Assembly: GCF_010093345.1 (NCBI RefSeq)
Contig: NZ_PDWT01000001.1
Coordinates: 1,178,001 to 1,242,000, forward strand
Reading direction: 5' to 3'
From: Pseudoxanthomonas yeongjuensis
Lineage (GTDB): Bacteria > Pseudomonadota > Gammaproteobacteria > Xanthomonadales > Xanthomonadaceae
DNA length: 64,000 nt
This document shows positions 28,959-40,485 of the stretch, piece by piece; the first letter of the stretch is position 1; every line of letters starts with the position of its first letter. The position numbers and the translations under genes were made by a program. The notes beneath the pieces are model-generated. The model saw only the letters and a program-made list of their open reading frames with translations. It was not told the origin of the DNA and searched no databases.

Positions 28959-29621
28959 ATGGTTCGTACTTTGCCGCTGGATACCGAAACCCGTCCCGAG
29001 CTGTCGCGCATCCTGGCCATTGCGGCCGTGATGCTGGTGCACGTCCTGGCGTTCCTGTTATTGCTGGTGCCGCTGGCCAACAGCCCGCTGCAGATCGATG
29101 CGCCGAAACCGGATCGCTGGAAGGTTCCCCTTGTAATACCCACGACGCCGACTCCGCCGGAGATCGCCCCCGTGGTGCCGCGGCAACCCGTCGTTACCCC
29201 TGCCGATCCGCATCCAGCCACTCGCAACCCGCAGACCAGCAATCCAGCGGTCGTCGACCAGGGAACCTTGCCTGCCACCTCGAATACCGCGGTCACCAGC
29301 GAATCCACTGGCAACATCGGACCGGTCGACACGACACCGATGCAGATGGGCTCGCAACTGGAAACCATCACGGCGACGGCGCCACGTTATCCGCGCGATG
29401 AGGCAAGAGCCGGCGTGCAGGGCCGGGTCATGCTCAGGATCCTGGTCGGGATCGATGGCCGTCCGGTGGAGGTCAGCATCGACAGGAGCAGCGGCAATCG
29501 TTCGCTGGATCGGACCGCGCGCGACCACGTCTTGAAGACCTGGGTCTTCAAGCCTGCCATGCGCGACGGACATCCGGTGCAGGCCTACGGCCTGGTGCCG
29601 ATCGACTTCACCATGCAATGA
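28959..29621 (+). CDS. Energy transducer TonB
   Basis: A 220-residue TonB-like protein. One N-terminal membrane helix (ILAIAAVMLVHVLAFLLLLV, residues about 18-37) is followed by a proline/threonine-rich periplasmic spacer (IPTTPTPPEIAPVVPRQP). The C-terminal TonB domain runs from about 145 (PRYPRDEARAGVQGRVMLRI) to VFKPAMRDGHPVQAYGLVPIDF. It passes proton-motive force from ExbB/ExbD to outer-membrane receptors. GGAGGTGG precedes the ATG. No exbB/exbD lie nearby. Its position right after a receptor suggests a dedicated TonB, but it has its own leader after a strong terminator. Confidence 0.92.
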   Translation: MVRTLPLDTETRPELSRILAIAAVMLVHVLAFLLLLVPLANSPLQIDAPKPDRWKVPLVIPTTPTPPEIAPVVPRQPVVTPADPHPATRNPQTSNPAVVDQGTLPATSNTAVTSESTGNIGPVDTTPMQMGSQLETITATAPRYPRDEARAGVQGRVMLRILVGIDGRPVEVSIDRSSGNRSLDRTARDHVLKTWVFKPAMRDGHPVQAYGLVPIDFTMQ

Positions 29622-29632
29622 GCACGACATGA

Positions 29633-29659
29633 CCGCCCTTCCTGCTTCGGGAAGGGCGG
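29633..29659. terminator. Hairpin between convergent tonB and rlmH
   Basis: CCGCCCTTCC (29633-29642) pairs with GGAAGGGCGG (29650-29659). There is no long T run, but the position between two convergent stop codons suits a bidirectional terminator. Confidence 0.55.
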
Positions 29660-29663
29660 CCGA

Positions 29664-30134
29664 TCAGGCGCGGTGGTAGGGGTGGTTGGCCAGCATCGCC
29701 GCGGCGCGGTAGATCTGCTCGGCCACCAACAGGCGGGCCAGCATGTGCGGCAGGGTCAACGGGCCCAGCGACCAGGTTTCACCCGCAGCGGCCAGCACCT
29801 CGGGCGCATGTCCTTCCGGTCCACCTATGAGAAACGCTAGATCGCGGCCCTGTCCGCGCCAATGTTCCAGGCGCTGTGCGAGCTGCTCGGACGAATAGGG
29901 CTTGCCGGTGACTTCCAGGGCGATGACATGCGCGTTCTTCGGCAACGCCGAGAGCACGCGCTTGCCCTCGTCCTCGATCGCGCGTTGCGCATCGCGCCCC
30001 TTGCCGCGCAGGCCGGGCTCGATCTCGACCAGTTCCAACGGCAGCCAATGCGACAGACGCTTCTGGTATTCGGCGAATCCCTGGGCGACCCAGGCGGGCG
30101 CGCGTTCACCGGTGGCGATGAGCCGGGCTTTCAT
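29664..30134 (-). CDS. rlmH: 23S rRNA (pseudouridine-1915 N3)-methyltransferase
   Basis: A 156-residue SPOUT methyltransferase modifying pseudouridine 1915 in helix 69. It shows the start MKARLIATGER, the SAM-binding knot segment LAFLIGGPEGHAPEV and the end LLVAEQIYRAAAMLANHPYHR, all diagnostic. Length equals the E. coli protein. It lies 21 bases after rsfS, the last gene of the leuS operon. Confidence 0.98.
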   Translation of the reverse strand: MKARLIATGERAPAWVAQGFAEYQKRLSHWLPLELVEIEPGLRGKGRDAQRAIEDEGKRVLSALPKNAHVIALEVTGKPYSSEQLAQRLEHWRGQGRDLAFLIGGPEGHAPEVLAAAGETWSLGPLTLPHMLARLLVAEQIYRAAAMLANHPYHRA

Positions 30135-30155
30135 GTCCGTGGGGACATGCGCGAA

Positions 30156-30572
30156 TCAGAGCCGCTCTTCATCCGGTGTTTCGGGTTCTTCCGGCGGCTG
30201 GTCGCCAACCGTCCACAGGCGTTCCAACGCATAGAACTCGCGCACGCGCGGCAGCATCACGTGCACGATCACGTCGCCCAGGTCGACCAGCACCCATTCG
30301 GCCTCGCGCTCGCCTTCCACGCCCAGCGGCATCACGCCCAGCTTCTTGGCGAACCGCACCACTTCATCGGCGCTGGATTTGACGTGGCGTGTCGAGGTGC
30401 CGGAAGCGATCACCATGTAATCGGCGACGCTGGACTTGCCGCGCACGTCGATCTCGACGACATCCTTGGCCTTCAATTCGGCCAGTGCGTCATGCACGTT
30501 GGCGAGCAGGGCCGGCACTGACGGAGGCGGAGTGGGCAGACGGGTCTTGATGACTTGCGCTTGGCTGGACAA
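30156..30572 (-). CDS. rsfS: Ribosomal silencing factor RsfS
   Basis: A 138-residue protein that binds uL14 on the 50S subunit and blocks subunit joining in stationary phase. The core [20 protein letters not shown] and the [16 protein letters not shown] segment with [20 protein letters not shown] are the family signature. The C-terminal tail is acidic ([11 protein letters not shown]). It sits between nadD and rlmH, its usual position. Confidence 0.97.
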   Translation of the reverse strand: MSSQAQVIKTRLPTPPPSVPALLANVHDALAELKAKDVVEIDVRGKSSVADYMVIASGTSTRHVKSSADEVVRFAKKLGVMPLGVEGEREAEWVLVDLGDVIVHVMLPRVREFYALERLWTVGDQPPEEPETPDEERL

Positions 30573-30617
30573 TGGTTTGCAGGCTCCTGGGAATGCCGCG
30601 AATTATAGCGGACTGGT

Positions 30618-31280
30618 TTATAGCGGACTGAACCCGCTGGCCGGCCGCGGATACAGCCCCTGGCCGAGGATGAACCCGGCCACGGCCGCCGGCACCAGGT
30701 CCAGCCAGGCCTGACCGTTGGCGATGCGGCGGCGCACTTCGCTGGCCGATTCAGGCTGGAGCGGCTGATCGAGCAGGAACAACCACCCGGCTGGCGTGCT
30801 TTCGAGGACTTCGGGCGACCGGGTCCAGCGCCCCTCGACCATGGCCGCCAGCTCCCGCGGCAATGGGCCATCGAGCGGGTTGCCGGAACGCGGCGCCACC
30901 ACGAAGTGGGTGAAATCGAACAACGCCCTCCATTCGCGCCAGCTCGGCAGGCCGATGAAGCTGTCGGCGCCGATCAGCAGGGCGATGGGGGCGTCGGGCC
31001 CCAATGCGGCCCGCAACTCGCGCAAGGTCTCGATGCTGTAGGAACGGCCCTCGCGGTCCAGTTCACGGCGATCTACGACCAATCCGGGTTCGTCGGCGAT
31101 CGCCAGCTCCAGCATCCGCGCCCGCTGGCCAGCATCGGCGCCGGGAGGCGCGCGATGCGGCGGGTCGGCCGCAGGCATCAGGCGCACCGTGCAACCCAAC
31201 TCGTCGCGCGCCGCACGCGCGATCGCGAGATGGCCGTTGTGGACCGGGTCGAAGGTGCCGCCGTAGAAGAGTTTCAGCAT
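30618..31280 (-). CDS. nadD: Nicotinate-nucleotide adenylyltransferase
   Basis: A 220-residue enzyme making deamido-NAD from nicotinate mononucleotide and ATP. The nucleotidyl-transferase motif GGTFDPVHNGH occupies residues 7-17; LLIGADSF and the closing SASEVRRRIANGQ are also typical. The ATG at 31280 is the true start; the frame stays open upstream only because of the heptamer repeat and an antisense shadow of holA. The gene is separated from holA by that repeat, an insertion into an otherwise compact operon. Confidence 0.96.
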   Translation of the reverse strand: MLKLFYGGTFDPVHNGHLAIARAARDELGCTVRLMPAADPPHRAPPGADAGQRARMLELAIADEPGLVVDRRELDREGRSYSIETLRELRAALGPDAPIALLIGADSFIGLPSWREWRALFDFTHFVVAPRSGNPLDGPLPRELAAMVEGRWTRSPEVLESTPAGWLFLLDQPLQPESASEVRRRIANGQAWLDLVPAAVAGFILGQGLYPRPASGFSPL

Positions 31281-31285
31281 GGGGC

Positions 31286-31451
31286 GGAGTGAGGAGTGAG
31301 GAGTGAGGAGTGAGGAGTGAGGAGTGAGGAACGAGGAACGAGGAACGAGCGTGACTCGTTTGATGGCTGCTGGCTTGTGATTTCTTCTTGATCGGGATGA
31401 AGTCGGAATCAATATCCCTCTACTCACTACTCGTTCCTCACTCCTCGTTCC
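31286..31451. repeat. Inverted heptamer-repeat element, locus 1
   Basis: The left array is six copies of GGAGTGA then three of GGAACGA (31286-31348). The right array, in reverse orientation, has about four heptamers of TCACTAC, TCGTTCC, TCACTCC, TCGTTCC (31424-31451). Between them are about 75 unique bases. Folded, the arms form a long imperfect hairpin. The same heptamers occur at 55851-55980 and 58063-58168. It lies between holA and nadD within one operon. Confidence 0.85.
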
Positions 31452-31456
31452 TCGCT

Positions 31457-32485
31457 TCAAGCCACCAGCAAACGCACCGCCCGCGCCTCCGCTATCGCCA
31501 GCAGCAAACGTTCCATCGCCACCCAGGCGTCGCCGTCGGCGCGGCCCTTGGCGATGCGGTCGATGCGCGAAGCCTCGGCGACGAAGCGGTCCCAGCGTGC
31601 GGGATTGGGATGCCGTTGCAAGGCGCGCTTGAACGGCGCCTGCCGCGCTTCCCATATGCCCTGCGATTTCATCTCCGCGCCCAGGTTGGCGCCGCGAGCC
31701 TGGGCCCGTGCCAGTGCAGCGGTGCGCAGCAACTCCCTGATCACCATCGGCATCAGGCCAGCCACCGCGTCGCCCTCGGCGCGCAATCCGGCAAGCATGC
31801 GCGATACCTGCGCCGCCTGGCCGTCCAGCACCGCATCTGTCAGCCGAAACACGTCGTAGCGCGCCGCATCGGCGACCAGCAACTGCATGGTCGCCGCATC
31901 CAGAGTGCCGCCCCCCGCCAACAGGACGAGCTTGTCGATTTCCTGCGCGGCGGCCAGCAGGTTTCCTTCCACGCGTTCGACCAGGATCTGCACCGCATCG
32001 CGGTCCGCACTCAATCCTTTCATGCGTAGCCGGCTTTCGACCCAACCTGCCAATTCGTGCGGCTTGATCGCCCAGGCGATTGAAATCATCCCGATCCGCG
32101 AAACCGCCTCGGTCCATTTCCCGTGGTGCGCCTTGCTCCATTCGCCCGCGGTGATCAGCAGGACCACGTCCGGCGGCGGGTTGGCGCAGAACGAGGAAAT
32201 GGTTTCGATGCCGTCCTTGCCCGGCTTGCCGGTCGGCAGCCGTACTTCCACCAGACGCCGCGCGCTGAACAGACTGGGGGCGTTGAATGTGGCTTCGAGC
32301 GTGCCCCAGTCGAAATCCCGACCGTCGGCGTCGAACACCGCGCGTTCGCCTATGCCCTGCGCACGGGCGCGGCGGCGGACCGCGTCCGCGGCTTCCAGCA
32401 CCCGCAGCATCTCTGGACCGGCGATGAGATAGACCGGATGCAGCGTCCCGTCATCGGGCAGTGCGACCATCCGCTCCGGGGTCAT
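31457..32485 (-). CDS. holA: DNA polymerase III subunit delta
   Basis: A 342-residue clamp-loader subunit that opens the beta sliding clamp. The start MTPERMVALPDD leads into VYLIAGPEMLRVLEAADAVR, the typical Walker-like but non-ATPase N-terminal domain; EGNLLAAAQEIDKLVLL and DAVLDGQAAQVSRMLAGL are conserved HolA segments. The ATG at 32485 is 5 bases past the lptE stop, consistent with the lptE-holA coupling seen across proteobacteria. Confidence 0.95.
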   Translation of the reverse strand: MTPERMVALPDDGTLHPVYLIAGPEMLRVLEAADAVRRRARAQGIGERAVFDADGRDFDWGTLEATFNAPSLFSARRLVEVRLPTGKPGKDGIETISSFCANPPPDVVLLITAGEWSKAHHGKWTEAVSRIGMISIAWAIKPHELAGWVESRLRMKGLSADRDAVQILVERVEGNLLAAAQEIDKLVLLAGGGTLDAATMQLLVADAARYDVFRLTDAVLDGQAAQVSRMLAGLRAEGDAVAGLMPMVIRELLRTAALARAQARGANLGAEMKSQGIWEARQAPFKRALQRHPNPARWDRFVAEASRIDRIAKGRADGDAWVAMERLLLAIAEARAVRLLVA

Positions 32486-32490
32486 TTCCA

Positions 32491-33024
32491 CTACTGCGCA
32501 GGACCCTGTTCCAGCGCTCCGCCCTGGATCACGCCATCCACGCGGCGCAGGATCGAAGCGGCCATCTCGCGACGGAGTTCCGTGGCCAGCACTTCCCTTT
32601 CCGTGGTCGTACCCGTGACGTTGACCGGCGGCGAGACGTAGTCGCGCGACAGTTCCACCACCTGCTGTGGCACGAGGATGCTGCCGTCGGCCCGGCGGAA
32701 TACGAATACCGCCGCATAGCGCAGGCTGAATTCCTGGGCACGACCGAAGGCATCGATGCTGATCGGCAGGTCGCCCCAGCGCTCGGAAAGCACCTGCAAG
32801 GTCGCCACGTTCTTCGCATCCGCTGCGGCAGGGATCGCGCCTGCATGCTTGAGTCCGGTAGCCAGGGAGTCGGCCAGCGGGCTGTAAGGCGTCGTCGAAG
32901 TGACCCGCACCGGGCCCAGGTCCGCCGGCAGCGCGATCTTGCTGCGCAGGTGGAAGCCGCAGGCCGACAGGCCAAGGGCCAGGGAAAAAATCGCCGTCAG
33001 GCGCAGTGCGGGATTCTTGATCAT
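32491..33024 (-). CDS. lptE: LPS-assembly lipoprotein LptE
   Basis: A 177-residue outer-membrane lipoprotein that plugs the LptD barrel during lipopolysaccharide export. The lipobox LSAC puts the lipidated cysteine at C22, after the hydrophobic core LTAIFSLALGL. GFHLR directly after the cysteine is typical of LptE. The ATG at 33024 (MIKNPALRL) gives a normal signal peptide; the longer frame lacks one. It lies between leuS and holA, the conserved place. Confidence 0.95.
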   Translation of the reverse strand: MIKNPALRLTAIFSLALGLSACGFHLRSKIALPADLGPVRVTSTTPYSPLADSLATGLKHAGAIPAAADAKNVATLQVLSERWGDLPISIDAFGRAQEFSLRYAAVFVFRRADGSILVPQQVVELSRDYVSPPVNVTGTTTEREVLATELRREMAASILRRVDGVIQGGALEQGPAQ

Positions 33025-33119
33025 GGGCGAAGTCTGGACGAGCCCGGCATGGGCGGCAATAGCGAACCCGGATGGCAGGTGAATATCCTCTTGCGGGAGC
33101 GGTCCGTGGAGCAATCTGC

Positions 33120-33183
33120 GGGAGCGGCGTAAGCCGCGAGCTTTTCAAGGGAAAGCCAAAGGCTCGCGGCTTACGCCGCTCCC
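33120..33183. repeat. REP-like palindrome between lptE and leuS
   Basis: Perfect 22-bp arms at 33120-33141 and 33162-33183 (head GGGAGCGGCGTAAGCC) enclose 20 bases. It is the same family as 5735-5800 and 60403-60539. It interrupts the leuS-lptE spacing, where a compact operon would be expected. Confidence 0.86.
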
Positions 33184-33200
33184 ACAGGCCGTGCCCACAC

Positions 33201-36213
<3,013 letters not shown>

Positions 36214-36819
36214 TCAGGGTTTGCCTCCTGCGGCGCCTTGCGGCAAGCCAGCCAGGATCAGCCAGCCTAACCACGCCCCGAATGCCAGGCGCTGGGCGAT
36301 GCCGGCAGCGATCACACTGGTCAGCACGAATGCGGCGACCAGCACGACCAGGGCGGCAAGCAGGCTCAAGCGCGCGAACCGCCTCCATCCGGGCCGGCGC
36401 AGCAGTCCTGCCGCCAGCAGGCAGGCACCCGGGACGAAAGCCACGCACCACAGCATCCACGCGGTGCCGTGGAAACGACTGGCATCGCTTTCCAGGTCGC
36501 GCGGATCCAGTGGCAACAAGCCCATGGCGATGAATCCCAGCGCCGACAGGAACACCAGCTGCGCGCCTATGCGCAACGGCCAGCCGGCGTCGCCCGGCAG
36601 GCGCCGGCGCAAATCCATTGCCACGACCCCGGCCAGCATCCCGGGCAACACGAATGCCATCAGATTGAAGGCCAGCGCATGCGGAAATCCCTTCGCACCC
36701 AGCAAGGCGACCGGATATTGCGATTGCAGGTAGCCCTCCAGCGCCGCACCGAATCCGGCGACCGCCGCCGCGAACAGAACGGCGGCTGCGATAGCTGCGT
36801 AACGGGTCGCCCGGTTCAT
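36214..36819 (-). CDS. DUF998-type integral membrane protein
   Basis: A 201-residue protein with about six membrane helices, for example [20 protein letters not shown] at the N-terminus and [21 protein letters not shown] near the end. The pattern ([19 protein letters not shown], then a DPRD...HG segment and [20 protein letters not shown]) fits DUF998. ATG 36819 overlaps the stop of the XRE gene by 4 bases, so it is preferred over 36831. It is the last gene of a three-gene overlapping operon; the function is unknown. Confidence 0.75.
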   Translation of the reverse strand: MNRATRYAAIAAAVLFAAAVAGFGAALEGYLQSQYPVALLGAKGFPHALAFNLMAFVLPGMLAGVVAMDLRRRLPGDAGWPLRIGAQLVFLSALGFIAMGLLPLDPRDLESDASRFHGTAWMLWCVAFVPGACLLAAGLLRRPGWRRFARLSLLAALVVLVAAFVLTSVIAAGIAQRLAFGAWLGWLILAGLPQGAAGGKP

Positions 36820-37031
36820 TCCGTTTTCCATCTGAAGACCTCGTCGATGCCTACGCCGAATGCGCGCGCGATGCGGAACGCCAGTTCCAGCGATGGCGCG
36901 TATCTGCCTGCTTCCAGCGCGATGATGGTCTGCCGGGTCACCCCGCAGGCCTGGGCCAGCGCTTCCTGGGTCATCTCGCCGCGCTCGAAACGCCAGCGGC
37001 GGATTTCGTTGGCGATGGGCGTGCCGGTCAT
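36816..37031 (-). CDS. Small XRE-family transcriptional regulator
   Basis: A 71-residue protein that is essentially one Cro/CI-type helix-turn-helix: [20 protein letters not shown] then [20 protein letters not shown], and the ending [15 protein letters not shown] is typical of small stand-alone regulators. The ATG at 37031 overlaps the stop of the upstream membrane protein (ATGA), and its own stop overlaps the next start in the same way. A palindrome in the operon promoter is the obvious operator candidate, suggesting autoregulation. Confidence 0.9.
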   Translation of the reverse strand: MTGTPIANEIRRWRFERGEMTQEALAQACGVTRQTIIALEAGRYAPSLELAFRIARAFGVGIDEVFRWKTE

Positions 37032-37672
37032 TGCCCGCTCCGATCGCGCCAGTAGAGGAACACCACTGCAGCGTATTCCACCAGCCAGCCCCACAGCAGC
37101 GCGAACCAGAGTTGCGAGGCGATGACCAGTGGTGTCGCCCAGCGCAGCTTTTCGGCAGGTGACAAACCCAGCATCACCATCAGGCCGACGACGCAGAGCA
37201 CCAATGCCCCGCGGCCCCAGGCCGCCGCCCGTGCCTTGATTTCCAGATCGCGCTCGTCCTCCAGGATCGCCGCGCCGCGCCGAACGCGCAGCAGGTGGGC
37301 CAGGATCAGGTAGAACAGCACCAGTGCGGCCAGTTTCGAACCCAAGTGCATGGCTCCGCGCGCGGACAGACCAGTCGCCAACAGGTCGGCGTTGCCCAGC
37401 GACACCGCGATGATCGCGCCGAGGAACAACAGCATGACCCAGGCATTGATCTCCGCGGGCGCGGCCACGTGCTCGAATCCGGTCTTGCGCCACAACGCAA
37501 GCTGGATGGCCGCCAACGCGCTGCCGCAACCCAGCAACGGCCCGCCCATGCCGAGCCATGTCGTGCTCCCGGAAGGAGGCCAGAACACCAGCCACAGGCC
37601 GGCAACCAAGCCTGCAAGCCCCAGCAGGAGCCAGAGGGGATGCGACGACTTGAAAGGATGCGGCAGAACCAT
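37028..37672 (-). CDS. Membrane protein encoded with small XRE regulator (DUF2178-like)
   Basis: A 214-residue protein with about six membrane helices ([64 protein letters not shown] and others). A cytosolic loop has [18 protein letters not shown], resembling the DERD...I..RA motif of DUF2178 proteins that are often paired with small XRE regulators. ATG 37672 is chosen over 37693 because GGAGT lies 8 bases upstream. It is the first gene of the operon and follows a good promoter. Function is unknown. Confidence 0.72.
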   Translation of the reverse strand: MVLPHPFKSSHPLWLLLGLAGLVAGLWLVFWPPSGSTTWLGMGGPLLGCGSALAAIQLALWRKTGFEHVAAPAEINAWVMLLFLGAIIAVSLGNADLLATGLSARGAMHLGSKLAALVLFYLILAHLLRVRRGAAILEDERDLEIKARAAAWGRGALVLCVVGLMVMLGLSPAEKLRWATPLVIASQLWFALLWGWLVEYAAVVFLYWRDRSGQ

Positions 37673-37694
37673 GGTGTCACTCCATGCATACATA

Positions 37695-37733
37695 ATGTAA
37701 TAAAAACATTACATACGATTTTTCCAATGTCAA
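37695..37733 (-). promoter_or_regulatory. Promoter with palindromic operator for the XRE operon
   Basis: On the minus strand a perfect -35 TTGACA (37728-37733) is followed after 16 bases by TAATGT as -10. A 7-bp perfect inverted repeat, ATGTAAT (37695-37701) and ATTACAT (37708-37714), overlaps the -10 side. This is where a small Cro/CI-like protein would repress. The stretch is very A+T-rich for this genome. Confidence 0.72.
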
Positions 37734-37806
37734 GTTCTCTTTACATCAGCTTGTATCCTTTCCACCCGGCACCATCTCCTTGTCCAGATTTCCGAACGAG
37801 CCCGCC

Positions 37807-38670
37807 ATGTCCGACCAAGCCCACGTTTTCGACGCCACTACCGAGACCTTCGAGGCCGAAGTCCTGCAGCAATCCCTGCAGACCCCGGTGCTGGTCGACT
37901 TCTGGGCCACCTGGTGCGGGCCGTGCAAGGCCCTGGGTCCGATCCTGGAAAAGCTGGCCGGCGAATACAACGGCGCCTTCCGTCTGGCCAAGGTCGATGT
38001 GGACAAGGAACAGGAAATCGCCGCCGCCTTCCAGATCCGCTCGGTACCCACCGTGTTCCTGGTCAAGGGCGGGCAGATCGTCGATGGCTTCCCCGGCGCG
38101 GTGCCGGAAGGCCAGTTGCGCGAGCTGCTGAAGAAACACGGCATCGAACCCGGCCAGGCTGCCAACGACGAGCCGGTGGCCGCGGAAATCGCGCCACTTG
38201 ATCCGCATGCGGAAGTCATGAGCCTGCGCAAGGCCATCGAAACCGAGCCGGAAAAAGCCGAGCTCAAGCTGGACCTGGCCCTGGCCCTGCTCAGGACCGG
38301 CGCCGCCGGCGAAGCCGAAACCCTGCTCGATGCCCTGCCCGCCAACCTGGCCACCGACGATCGTGCCGTCCGCGCACGCTCGCGGCTGGGCTTCGTCCTG
38401 CTGGCGAAGGACGCACCGCCCGTGGAAGTGCTGGAAGCGGCCATCGCCTCCAACCCCGACGACCTGCGCGCACGTCATCTGCTGGGCGCGCAGCAGCTCG
38501 TTGGCGGCAAGGCAGAAGCAGGGCTGGAGCAATTCCTGGAGATGCTGCGCCGCGACCGTGGCTACGAGAATGGGCTGCCGAAGAAGGTGCTGATCGACGC
38601 CTTCCGCGTGGTCGAGGACGACAGTCTGGTAGGCCAGTACCGGCGGAAGATGTCCTCGCTGTTGTTTTGA
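37807..38670 (+). CDS. cnoX: Thioredoxin-TPR co-chaperone (CnoX/YbbN type)
   Basis: A 287-residue protein. Residues about 1-110 form a thioredoxin domain with an intact active site W36-CGPC-40; E. coli CnoX has lost the second cysteine, so this version may be redox active. Residues about 135-287 are TPR-like helices (LRKAIETEPEKAELKLDLALALL; LLGAQQLVGGKAEAGLEQFLEML). The family protects proteins from aggregation after oxidation and hands them to GroEL or DnaK. ATG 37807 (MSDQAHVFDATT) is preferred to 37780. Confidence 0.93.
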   Translation: MSDQAHVFDATTETFEAEVLQQSLQTPVLVDFWATWCGPCKALGPILEKLAGEYNGAFRLAKVDVDKEQEIAAAFQIRSVPTVFLVKGGQIVDGFPGAVPEGQLRELLKKHGIEPGQAANDEPVAAEIAPLDPHAEVMSLRKAIETEPEKAELKLDLALALLRTGAAGEAETLLDALPANLATDDRAVRARSRLGFVLLAKDAPPVEVLEAAIASNPDDLRARHLLGAQQLVGGKAEAGLEQFLEMLRRDRGYENGLPKKVLIDAFRVVEDDSLVGQYRRKMSSLLF

Positions 38671-38832
38671 ACCCGCTGCCTCGGCAGGGCCAATAAGCGA
38701 TAATCGTCACAGAATCCGGGCCGGTGACGACCCGGAATGGTTTTGACGCAGTGTCGAAGCCTTGCCGCCTGGGGGGCGGAACACGGTCCGGGCCATCCGG
38801 GAGTGGTAGGTCCCCGGAATGAAGAGCCCGCC

Positions 38833-40485
38833 GTGCCTGTGATCCGACGTTTTCCCTATCTTCCCCCATCGCTTCGTTTCTTGCTGATCTTGTTCTTCGC
38901 GCTCGGATCCAGTTCCCTGGCCAATGCCCAGGACTGGTCCTACCGCGTCCGCCCCGGCGATACGCTCTGGGACCTTGGCGCCCGGCACTTGCGATCCGAC
39001 CGGCCTTGGCAACAACTGCAGGCACACAACAACATCGCCGACCCTTACCACTTGCGGCCTGGGCAGACGCTGCGTTTCCCGATCGCATGGCTGCGGCTGC
39101 GACCTGCCCCGGCCAGACTCCTGGCCCGTCGTGGCACGGTCACCTTGCGCGATGCCGAAGGCGCCGCGTCACATCAGGCGGTGGAAGGCCAGGTCCTCGG
39201 GATCGGCAACGAACTGGCTACCGGGCCGGACTCCAGCGCCACGCTCGAGTTCGCCGACGGATCCAAGCTTCAATTGCGCGAGAACAGCGTGGTCCGCCTG
39301 GACAGACTGAGCCAGTACGGGCATACGGGCATGGTCGACACGCGCGTGCGCCTGCAACAGGGACGTACGCAACAACAGGTCACCCCGGCCAAGGGCCCGG
39401 CGTCGCGCTACATCATCCAGTCGCCAGCGGCGACCAGCAGCGTGCGCGGCACGCGCTTCCGCGTGAGCGCCGGCGATGCAGGCAAGCATGCTGCGACGGA
39501 AGTGCTGGAGGGCAAGGTCCTCGTGAGCTCATCGCTGGGTAAAGGCCTGTTCCTGCCAGGGCAGGCGGCACTGCAGCACGAAGGTGCAGGACCCGCTACC
39601 GTCGCATTGCTGCCCGCACCCGTGCTGAAAGGTTCGCAGCAACCATTGGGCACGCTTCCCATCCATGTCTCATGGGAGCCTGTCGCCGGCGCGGCGGCTT
39701 ATCGCATCGAGGTGGTGGACGCGCTGATTCCCGAGATTCTGGTTTTCGCCCGCGACACCGGCCACCTGGAAGCCGGGATCGACAGCTTGCCGCCCGGCGA
39801 ATACCGCTTGCTGGTACGTGCGGTCACCGTCGAGGGCGTGGAAGGCGAGGACGCGCAAGCCCCCATGACGGTGGCCGATGCACCGGCGCCTCCCTTGACC
39901 ATCCGCCCGGCGCAAGGCGAAACGGTTTCCAGCGCCCGACCACGCTTCGAATGGACCCGCAACCCCCAGGCCGCCGCCACCATCCTGCAGATCGCCCGCG
40001 ACGCATCCTTCCGCGACCTGCTGGCCGAGCAGAGCACCAACGGCACACGCCTGCGCCCGGACCAGCCCCTGGCCCCCGGCGACTATTTCTGGCGTGTCGC
40101 ATCCCGCGGCATGCAGGGCCAGCAAAGCGCCTTCAGCCAGCCCCAGCCGATGACGGTCACGGACGAACCGGTGGTCACCGGAATGCAGCCTCCGGTCGCG
40201 CGCAGGGGGCAGCTCACGATCCGCTGGCAACAAAGCGAATCGGCGCAGCGCTACCGCGTGCAGATATCCCGCGATCCGGCTTTTTCAAAGTTGTTGCTGG
40301 ATCGCGAAGTGGAAGCTCCCGAGGTGGCCCTGGACCGGCCATCGGCCGGCACCTGGCACATCCGCTTCCAGCGCATCGAAGATGACGGCTATGCGGGGCC
40401 GTTCTCGGCACCGCAGGAATTCAAACTGCCTTGCCGGCTGTGCTATGTCGGCGGTGGCGCCTTGTTGCTCCTGCTGGCCTTATGA
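38833..40485 (+). CDS. LysM and FecR domain periplasmic protein
   Basis: About 551 residues from a GTG at 38833 preceded by GAAGAG; the exact start is uncertain. A signal peptide (FLLILFFALGSSSLANA) is followed by a LysM peptidoglycan-binding domain (YRVRPGDTLWDLGARHL through YHLRPGQTLRFP, about residues 37-85). A FecR domain comes next (about 105-215; ATSSVRGTRFRVSAG is its hallmark). Two or three fibronectin-III-like modules follow (WEPVAGAAAYRIEV, FEWTRNPQAAATILQIARD, IRWQQSESAQRYRVQISRD). The C-terminus has a short membrane anchor (YVGGGALLLLLAL). Its stop overlaps the next start (ATGA), so it is coupled to the CHASE2-GGDEF gene and probably works with it. Confidence 0.86.
   Translation: MPVIRRFPYLPPSLRFLLILFFALGSSSLANAQDWSYRVRPGDTLWDLGARHLRSDRPWQQLQAHNNIADPYHLRPGQTLRFPIAWLRLRPAPARLLARRGTVTLRDAEGAASHQAVEGQVLGIGNELATGPDSSATLEFADGSKLQLRENSVVRLDRLSQYGHTGMVDTRVRLQQGRTQQQVTPAKGPASRYIIQSPAATSSVRGTRFRVSAGDAGKHAATEVLEGKVLVSSSLGKGLFLPGQAALQHEGAGPATVALLPAPVLKGSQQPLGTLPIHVSWEPVAGAAAYRIEVVDALIPEILVFARDTGHLEAGIDSLPPGEYRLLVRAVTVEGVEGEDAQAPMTVADAPAPPLTIRPAQGETVSSARPRFEWTRNPQAAATILQIARDASFRDLLAEQSTNGTRLRPDQPLAPGDYFWRVASRGMQGQQSAFSQPQPMTVTDEPVVTGMQPPVARRGQLTIRWQQSESAQRYRVQISRDPAFSKLLLDREVEAPEVALDRPSAGTWHIRFQRIEDDGYAGPFSAPQEFKLPCRLCYVGGGALLLLLAL

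Noticed and set aside
31286-31451. CRISPR-like appearance of the tandem heptamers
   Set aside because: The units are 7 bases with no unique spacers between them and no cas gene is in the window.
31281-32141. Upstream extension of nadD on the minus strand
   Set aside because: The extension consists of translated heptamer repeats and an out-of-frame reading of holA; NadD proteins start at the MLKLFYGGTFDP position.
37032-37595. N-terminal extension of the XRE regulator
   Set aside because: It is an out-of-frame reading of the upstream membrane-protein gene; the ATGA overlap fixes the short form.
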